A stretch of 64,000 bases of DNA from Streptomyces sp. NBC_00704. GTDB lineage: Bacteria > Actinomycetota > Actinomycetes > Streptomycetales > Streptomycetaceae. The notes beneath the pieces were generated by a model. The model made no database searches. It was not told the DNA's origin and was given only the letters and a program-made list of their open reading frames with translations. Of the stretch, positions 58,827-64,000 are shown piece after piece (positions within the stretch are counted from its first letter, which is position 1; every line of letters begins with the position of its first letter). Both the position numbers and the translations under genes were made by a program. The stretch is from positions 7,002,501 to 7,066,500 of the forward strand of contig NZ_CP109000.1 of the NCBI RefSeq assembly GCF_036226605.1. The letters are read 5' to 3'.

Positions 58827-60248
58827 CTACGGCCTGCGGGCCGTCTGCGCGAGCCGGGTCGGCGGCAGGTACTCGCGCACGTACGTCCGGTGCCACCACG
58901 CTCCCGTCTCCCGCAGCTCCCGCCGGGTCGTGTAGCGGTAGCGGAACAGGCGGGCGCGGACGTGCCGTGGCGGCAGGCCGGGCGGGAACGGGGAGCGGCG
59001 CAGCAGCCTCAGGGTGTCGCGGTCGTCCTCCAGCAGCCGTTCCACCAGGGCGGCGAACCACGCCCCGGCGTAGGCGGGGGAGAGCGCCGCGAACCACATC
59101 ATCCAGTCCAGGCGCAGATGGTAGGGGGCGAACTGGCGCGGGCGGCGGCGGGGATCGCCGGGCTTGCCCCGGAACTCGTACTCCCGCCAGTCGGAGTCCT
59201 CGCGCGGCGCCTCGTCGAGCGTGCCCTCGACCACCACCTCGTAGCGGGTCCGGCTGACGCTGCCGAACGCGCCGTAGGTGTTGACCAGGTGCAGCGGATC
59301 GAAGGAGCGGTTCATCACCTGGAGCCGGGACAGCATGTTGACCACCGGGTGGTAGCTCAGGAACAGCAGCAGCGCGGCCGTGGCCAGGACCACCACCTCG
59401 AACCACAGGGGGGCGGCGGGCGCCGTGCGGTGTCCGCCCGGCAGGGCGAGCGCGGACACGGCGAGCACGACCGTGATCCAGTTCAGCCAGGCGAAGTTGC
59501 CCGACAGGACCAGCCACAGCTGGGTGGCGGTCATCGCGGCCGCGGCCGCCGTCGCGACCGGCTGCGGGGCGAACAGCAGGAACGGCACGACGAGTTGGGT
59601 GACATGGTTGGCGGCCGCCTCGACGCGGTGCAACGGCTTCGGCAGCCGGTGGAAGTACCAGCTCAGCGGGCCGGGCATCGGCTGGGTCTCATGGTGGTGG
59701 TAGAGGCAGGTCAGCTTCCGCCAGCAGGCGTCGCCGCGCATCTTGATCAGGCCCGCGCCGAACTCGACCCGGAACAGGAGCCAGCGCAGCAGGAAGAGCA
59801 CGACGACGGGCGAGGCCACCTCGTCGTTGCCGAGGAACACGGCGAGGAAGCCCGTCTCCAGCAGCAGTGACTCCCAGCCGAAGCCGTACCAGGTCTGCCC
59901 CACGTTCACGATCGACAGGTACAGCGCCCACGGCGCCAGCCACAACGCCATCGCCGCCCACAACGGCAGGAGGGAGTCCGCTCCCGCCAGCAGCGCCGCG
60001 GCCACCGCGCAGCCCGTCCAGGCGCAGGCGGCGAACAGCCGGTCGGAGTAGCGCAGGTGGAACAGGCTCGGCGCCCGCCGGAAGGGCGCCCGCCGCACGA
60101 ACAGGGGGATCGGCAGCATCCCGCGCTCGCCGAGCAGCGGGCGGAACTGGAGGGCCGCCGTCAGGAACGCGACCAGGTACACGGCGGCCAGGCCGCGCTG
60201 GAAGAGCAGCCGGCTCAGCCAGTACTCGGGTGCGGTGAACCAGTCCAC
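58827..60248 (-). CDS. Lipase maturation factor family membrane protein
   Basis: 473 residues with about eight membrane segments. Marks of the LMF/DUF1222 family: WLSRLLFQRGLAAVYLVAFLTAALQFRPLLGERG at the start, WYGFGWESLLLETGFLAVFLG, LLFRVEFGAGLIKMRGDACWRKLTCLYHHHETQPMPGPLSWYFHRLP, and FAPYHLRLDWMMWFAALSPAY. In vertebrates LMF1 helps lipases fold; the bacterial job is unproven. It is a single gene. Confidence 0.9.
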   Translation of the reverse strand: MDWFTAPEYWLSRLLFQRGLAAVYLVAFLTAALQFRPLLGERGMLPIPLFVRRAPFRRAPSLFHLRYSDRLFAACAWTGCAVAAALLAGADSLLPLWAAMALWLAPWALYLSIVNVGQTWYGFGWESLLLETGFLAVFLGNDEVASPVVVLFLLRWLLFRVEFGAGLIKMRGDACWRKLTCLYHHHETQPMPGPLSWYFHRLPKPLHRVEAAANHVTQLVVPFLLFAPQPVATAAAAAMTATQLWLVLSGNFAWLNWITVVLAVSALALPGGHRTAPAAPLWFEVVVLATAALLLFLSYHPVVNMLSRLQVMNRSFDPLHLVNTYGAFGSVSRTRYEVVVEGTLDEAPREDSDWREYEFRGKPGDPRRRPRQFAPYHLRLDWMMWFAALSPAYAGAWFAALVERLLEDDRDTLRLLRRSPFPPGLPPRHVRARLFRYRYTTRRELRETGAWWHRTYVREYLPPTRLAQTARRP

Positions 60249-60371
60249 GGCCGTGCGCTCCTCCCGTCCGCCGCTCCGTCACGGTGCGCGATCGCGTTCT
60301 CCGCTTGCGTGACCGGGGCGGGTGAAGCAGACAATAGTGGGCGAATCCCCGTAAGGGGGCGGACCGAGTCG

Positions 60372-60770
60372 ATGCGGGAGAACGTGGTGCGACTACCCAC
60401 TGCCACCGTCCTCACCGCCTGCGCGCTCTCGGCGGCGCTCCTCGTCGCCGGCCGCGCCGGTGACGGAGCGAAGTACACGATGCCGGGCCCGGACGCGGTC
60501 TTTCCGGCGGCGCAGGGCCGCGTCCTGTTCGCCGACCCCCTCACCGACCTCTCGGACACCGGCGCCGACCCGGAGTCCGACGCGGATCCGGAGTCCGGCG
60601 CGGACCTCGACCGCGGCCTCGCCCCGGACGCCGTCGGCCCCGAGACCGTCCCCGAGATCCCCGACCCGCCCGACGGCGGCGGGCTGGTCCCCGACGGGCC
60701 GGACGAGTCCGACGCGCTCGACCCGTCCGACCCCGTCTTCGGCAGCCCTGTCGACGCCGTCCTCGGCTGA
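60372..60770 (+). CDS. Small acidic protein with one N-terminal hydrophobic segment
   Basis: 132 residues: basic/hydrophobic start (MRENVVRLPTATVLTACALSAALLVAGRAG), then a strongly acidic Asp/Glu/Pro-rich body (TGADPESDADPESGADLD..., PEIPDPPDGGGLVPDGPDESD). Either exported or anchored in the membrane with an acidic domain outside. The body is low complexity and I recognise no family. It lies just before the multidomain phosphatase gene and may share its transcript. Confidence 0.6.
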   Translation: MRENVVRLPTATVLTACALSAALLVAGRAGDGAKYTMPGPDAVFPAAQGRVLFADPLTDLSDTGADPESDADPESGADLDRGLAPDAVGPETVPEIPDPPDGGGLVPDGPDESDALDPSDPVFGSPVDAVLG

Positions 60771-60832
60771 CCGTGGCCGCAGGCCCCCGCTCCCCGGTCG
60801 AAGAATCAGGCAAACCCTGGCAAGGTGGCCCC

Positions 60833-62935
60833 ATGGCTGATCGGGGAGCGAGTGCCCTGTCACTCCCGGACGACTGGCCCGCCCACCCGGATCCGATCCT
60901 GGCGCTCAACCGCATGGGCAGCTTCGACTGGGACCTGGACTCGGGGCTGTTCCACATGGACGCCCGGGCCCACGAGATCTTCGACATCCGCCCCGACGAG
61001 TACGACGGCGATCCGGCGTCCCTCGGTGTGCGGGTCCCGCCGAACGAGGCCACCCGCCTGGACGCCCTCGTCGCCCAGGCGATCAAGGACGGCAGCGAGA
61101 ACTACGGCGCCTACTTCCGCCTGCGGATGCGCGACGGCGACCTGCGCTGGACCCACACCCAGGGCTACATCCGGCGCGACCCCACCGGCCGCCCGCGCCG
61201 CATCGTCGGCATCGTCCGCGACGCGACCGAGGAACTCGGCGACCTCGCCGCCCGCCGCGACGAGAACGCCCTCGACGACGCGCGCCGCGACCAGACCAAC
61301 GTCGTCCAGCTCACCACGGCGGCCCTGGCGCACGCCCGCACCGTGCAGGACGTCATCGACGTCCTCAAGGACACCCAGGGCCTCACCCATCTGGGCGCCA
61401 CCAGTCTCGTCATGGGCCTGGTCGAGGCCGGGCGCATCCGGCTGATCGCCGAGGGGCCCGAGGGCAGCTTCGTGCCCGGCACCCTCGTCACCCGGATCGA
61501 CGAGCCGTACCCGATGAGCGAGGTCGTGCGCACCCTGACCCCCCGCTTCATCGAGTCGCCGGACGAGTTCGCCCGCGGCTACCCCGTGCTGTGGCCGCAC
61601 CTGACCGACCTGCGGATCACCTCGGCGGCCTATCTGCCGCTCATCGTGCAGGCCCGCCCGATCGGCGCCATGGGCCTGCTCTACAGCGACCGGCGCGGCT
61701 TCACCCCCGAGGAGCGCAACATCCTCGTCGCCCTGGGCAGCAGCATCGCCCAGAGCCTGCAACGGGCCATGTTCTACGAGCAGGAGAAGGACATCGCCCA
61801 GGGCCTCCAGCAGGCGATGCTGCCGCGCACCATCCCCAGCGTGCCCGGCGCCGACGTGGCCGTCCGCTACCGGGCCGCCACCATCGGCGGATCGCTCGGC
61901 CGCGACATCGGCGGCGACTGGTACGACCTGATCCCGCTGCCCGGCGGCGCCCCCTCCGGGGGAGGCCGGGTCGGCGCCGTCATCGGCGACGTCCAGGGCC
62001 ACGACACCCATGCGGCCGCCGTCATGGGCCAGCTGCGCATCGTGCTCAGGGCCTACGCGGCCGAGGGGCACACCCCGGCCACCGTGATGGCCCGCGCCTC
62101 CGTCTTCCTGCACGAACTGGACACCGACCGCTTCGCGACCTGCCTGTACGCGGAGGTCGACCTGTCCACCGGCGTCGTCCAGGTGGTGCGCGCCGGGCAC
62201 ATCGATCCCCTGCTGCGCGCCCCCGACGGCGCCTGCCGGCGCGTCCCGGTGCCCGGCGGGCTGCCGCTCGGGCTGTCCGCCGAGTTCGGCAGCCTGGAGT
62301 ACCCGGTCGGCACCATCGAACTCGACCCCGGCCACACCCTGCTGCTGTGCACCGACGGGCTCGTCGAGCAGCCCGGCGCCGACCTCGACGACGGCATGCT
62401 CGCCCTCGCCGCGTCCATCTCCGCCGGCCCCGCCGACGTGCGCGACCTCGCCGACCGGCTCATCGACGTCGCCGAGGAGCGCGGCGGCGACGACGACGTG
62501 GCCCTGCTCCTGCTGCGCCGGCGCGGACCGGACGGCGCGCAGACCGGCAACCGGCTCCAGCAGCACGTCGCGCCGGGCGATCCGGAGGCCCTCTCCGAGG
62601 CCCGGCACATGATCCGCGCCGCCGTGCGCGCCTGGGGCGCCCGGGACCGCTCCGACGAGATCGAACTGGTCGCCGACGAGCTGATCACCAACGCGCTGAT
62701 GCACACCGAGGGCGCGGCGATCGTCACCCTGCGGGCGCTCACCGGCGGCGAACGGCGGCTGCGCGTCGAGGTGGAGGACTCCTCCAGCGCGCTGCCGCGC
62801 CGCCGCGAGGCGGGCGAGTCGGGCGTCTCCGGGCGCGGCCTGATGCTGGTGGACCTGCTCGCCGACGGATGGGGCGTCGAGGCGCGCGGCGGCGGCAAGT
62901 GCGTGTGGTGCGAGTTCGCGGTGCCCCCGCGGTGA
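60833..62935 (+). CDS. Multidomain PP2C phosphatase: PAS, GAF, SpoIIE and HATPase (anti-sigma kinase-like)
   Basis: 700 residues. PAS domain (about 20-135: GSFDWDLDSGLFHMDARAHEIF), GAF domain (about 160-315), then SpoIIE/PP2C (about 320-565) with IAQGLQQAMLPRTIPSV, RDIGGDWYDLIPL, IGDVQGHDTHAAAVMGQLRIVLRAYA, and GGDDDVALLLLRR. The C-terminal 120 residues are an HATPase_c fold as in RsbW/SpoIIAB: LVADELITNALMHTEGAAIVTLR (N box). One protein may thus both phosphorylate and dephosphorylate partner-switch proteins, steered by PAS/GAF signals. ATG after AAGGTGG. Confidence 0.93.
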   Translation: MADRGASALSLPDDWPAHPDPILALNRMGSFDWDLDSGLFHMDARAHEIFDIRPDEYDGDPASLGVRVPPNEATRLDALVAQAIKDGSENYGAYFRLRMRDGDLRWTHTQGYIRRDPTGRPRRIVGIVRDATEELGDLAARRDENALDDARRDQTNVVQLTTAALAHARTVQDVIDVLKDTQGLTHLGATSLVMGLVEAGRIRLIAEGPEGSFVPGTLVTRIDEPYPMSEVVRTLTPRFIESPDEFARGYPVLWPHLTDLRITSAAYLPLIVQARPIGAMGLLYSDRRGFTPEERNILVALGSSIAQSLQRAMFYEQEKDIAQGLQQAMLPRTIPSVPGADVAVRYRAATIGGSLGRDIGGDWYDLIPLPGGAPSGGGRVGAVIGDVQGHDTHAAAVMGQLRIVLRAYAAEGHTPATVMARASVFLHELDTDRFATCLYAEVDLSTGVVQVVRAGHIDPLLRAPDGACRRVPVPGGLPLGLSAEFGSLEYPVGTIELDPGHTLLLCTDGLVEQPGADLDDGMLALAASISAGPADVRDLADRLIDVAEERGGDDDVALLLLRRRGPDGAQTGNRLQQHVAPGDPEALSEARHMIRAAVRAWGARDRSDEIELVADELITNALMHTEGAAIVTLRALTGGERRLRVEVEDSSSALPRRREAGESGVSGRGLMLVDLLADGWGVEARGGGKCVWCEFAVPPR

Positions 62936-63005
62936 CCGGCCCTCCCCACAGCACGCCGCACCCGTCCCGCGAGGCGATGTCCGTCCCCGGTGGCACTCTG
63001 GACGT

Positions 63006-63869
63006 ATGCCGGAACTTCCCGAGGTCGAAGCGCTCAAGGACTTCCTGGCCGAACACGCCGTCGGCCACGAGATCGTGCGGGTGCTGCCCGTCGCGATCAG
63101 CGTGCTGAAGACGTACGACCCGCCCGTCACCGCCCTGGAGGGCCGGCCCGTCACCGCGGTGGCCCGGCACGGCAAGTTCCTCGACCTGGCGACCGGCGAC
63201 GGCCCCCATCTGGTCGCCCACCTGGCCCGCGCCGGCTGGCTGCACTGGAAGGACCGCCTCCCCGACGGGCCGCCCCGCCCCGGCAAGGGCCCGCTGGCCC
63301 TGCGGGTCGCCCTGGAGACGGGTGAGGGCTTCGACCTGACCGAGGCCGGCACCCAGAAGCGGCTCGCGGTGTACGTGGTGCGCGATCCCCGGGAGGTCCC
63401 CGGCGTGGCCCGGCTCGGGCCCGACCCGCTCGCCGACGACTTCGACGAGGCCCGCTTCGCCGCGCTGCTCGCAGGTGAGCGCCGCCGGCTGAAGGGGGCC
63501 CTGCGCGACCAGAGCCTGATCGCGGGCGTCGGCAACGCCTACAGCGACGAGATCCTGCACGCGGCGAGGACGTCCCCGTTCAAACTGGCCTCGTCCCTGA
63601 CCCCGGAGGAGACCCGCACCCTCTACGAGGCCCTGCGCAGCACGCTCACCGAGGCGGTCGAACGCTCACGAGGGCTGGCGGCGGGCCGGCTGAAGGCCGA
63701 GAAGAAGAGCGGTCTGCGCGTCCACGGCCGCACCGGCGAGCCCTGCCCGGTCTGCGGCGACACCGTCCGGGAGGTCTCGTTCAGCGATTCCTCGCTCCAG
63801 TACTGCCCCACCTGCCAGACGGGCGGCAAGCCGCTGGCGGACCGGAGGATGTCCCGGCTGCTGAAGTAG
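63006..63869 (+). CDS. Fpg/Nei-family DNA glycosylase
   Basis: 287 residues. N-terminal MPELPEVEALKDFL with the catalytic Pro2 and Glu3. Helix-two-turn-helix part LRDQSLIAGVGNAYSDEILHAARTSPF. C-terminal zinc finger CPVCGDTVREVSFSDSSLQYCPTCQTGG (C-x2-C-x16-C-x2-C). It excises oxidised bases such as 8-oxoguanine or oxidised pyrimidines and nicks the strand. It is a member of the actinobacterial Fpg/Nei group distinct from the main MutM, so I leave the symbol open. Confidence 0.92.
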   Translation: MPELPEVEALKDFLAEHAVGHEIVRVLPVAISVLKTYDPPVTALEGRPVTAVARHGKFLDLATGDGPHLVAHLARAGWLHWKDRLPDGPPRPGKGPLALRVALETGEGFDLTEAGTQKRLAVYVVRDPREVPGVARLGPDPLADDFDEARFAALLAGERRRLKGALRDQSLIAGVGNAYSDEILHAARTSPFKLASSLTPEETRTLYEALRSTLTEAVERSRGLAAGRLKAEKKSGLRVHGRTGEPCPVCGDTVREVSFSDSSLQYCPTCQTGGKPLADRRMSRLLK

Positions 63870-63936
63870 TCCGGCAGCCCGAGCGGAGGGCGGACGACCG
63901 CCTGCCGGGGCTCGCGTCCGTCCGGGGCGTCCGCCT

Positions 63937-64000
63937 CAGCGTGCGGCCGGAGCGTGCGCGTCCAGCGTCACCAGGTGCTCGCCGCCCGCCGTGCGCAGTT
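63937..64000 (-). CDS. C-terminal end of a minus-strand gene (start beyond the window)
   Basis: Only about 21 codons are visible: the frame reads LRTAGGEHLVTLDAHAPAAR then stop. The residue mix is protein-like and the gap to the convergent glycosylase gene (67 bases) is normal. Too short to name. Confidence 0.4.

Noticed and set aside
1..64000. tRNA or rRNA genes
   Set aside because: I looked for tRNA-like cloverleaf and CCA-less Streptomyces tRNA patterns and rRNA core sequences by eye and saw none; a tRNAscan run would settle it.

Overview
This is a high-GC (roughly 70% or more), gene-dense actinobacterial chromosome segment. Codon third positions are strongly G/C, GTG and TTG starts are common, neighbouring genes often overlap as ATGA or GTGA, and the gene families match Streptomyces closely. 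I see about 57 protein genes (the first and last cut by the window edges), one decayed gene, one IS30-family insertion sequence and one cobalamin riboswitch. I found no rRNA, tRNA or CRISPR array.

Left part (1-13.1 kb). The window opens with the end of a CUT1-type sugar ABC transporter (binding-protein tail and two permeases). Next comes a divergent pair: an orphan N6-adenine-methylase-like protein with an HTH head and a changed catalytic motif, and a CoiA-like domain fused to a whole CCA-adding-enzyme paralogue whose nucleotidyl-transfer site is decayed but whose HD site is intact. A lipoprotein, a broken gene, a secreted GH5 glucanase and a secreted Tat-type alpha/beta hydrolase follow; upstream of the hydrolase lies a CebR/LacI-like 14-bp palindrome. 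A MarR regulator is divergent from a second alpha/beta hydrolase.

Sugar catabolism block (13.1-31 kb). A tightly overlapping minus-strand operon (lactonase, mutarotase, aldo/keto reductase, SDR, L-fuconate dehydratase, FAH-family hydrolase) encodes what looks like a complete non-phosphorylative L-fucose route. Divergent from it is an RbsABC-like ABC importer plus a GntR/FCD regulator; the shared intergenic region carries three copies of a 12-bp motif. A strong hairpin separates this from a convergent araBAD operon (ribulokinase, isomerase, 4-epimerase), with a perfect palindrome upstream of araB. A GH36-like alpha-galactosidase follows, interrupted by a 30-bp tandem repeat that encodes a Gly/Ala-rich decapeptide.

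Middle (31-45.6 kb). A divergent SDR/LysR pair with a T-N11-A palindrome, an FKBP isomerase, Fe/Mn superoxide dismutase with a possible Nur-like site, the IS30 element with long terminal inverted repeats, then a cobalamin riboswitch controlling a BtuFCD-type importer and a [2Fe-2S] ferredoxin-like protein. Accessory genes follow (DUF5994 plus a small membrane protein, a GAF/SpoIIE phosphatase, panD, GNAT, a Pro-rich protein) and then gnd.

Right part (45.6-64 kb). A cell-wall hydrolase of transglycosylase-LysM-M23 type, a DMT transporter with a long pentapeptide-like tail, an FhuF-type Fe-S protein, the glgA/glgM-glgC pair for ADP-glucose and alpha-glucan synthesis, a WS/DGAT acyltransferase followed by a zinc-ribbon SDR, another SDR with a degenerate HD protein, an orphan 57-residue peptide, an amidase, a lipase-maturation-factor membrane protein, a PAS-GAF-SpoIIE-HATPase phosphatase and an Fpg/Nei glycosylase.

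The most unusual items are the CoiA/CCA-enzyme fusion beside the altered methylase, the repeat insertion in the GH36 enzyme, the repeat tail on the DMT transporter, the degenerate HD protein and the orphan peptide. All function calls come from reading sequence and remembered family consensus; no database search was run.
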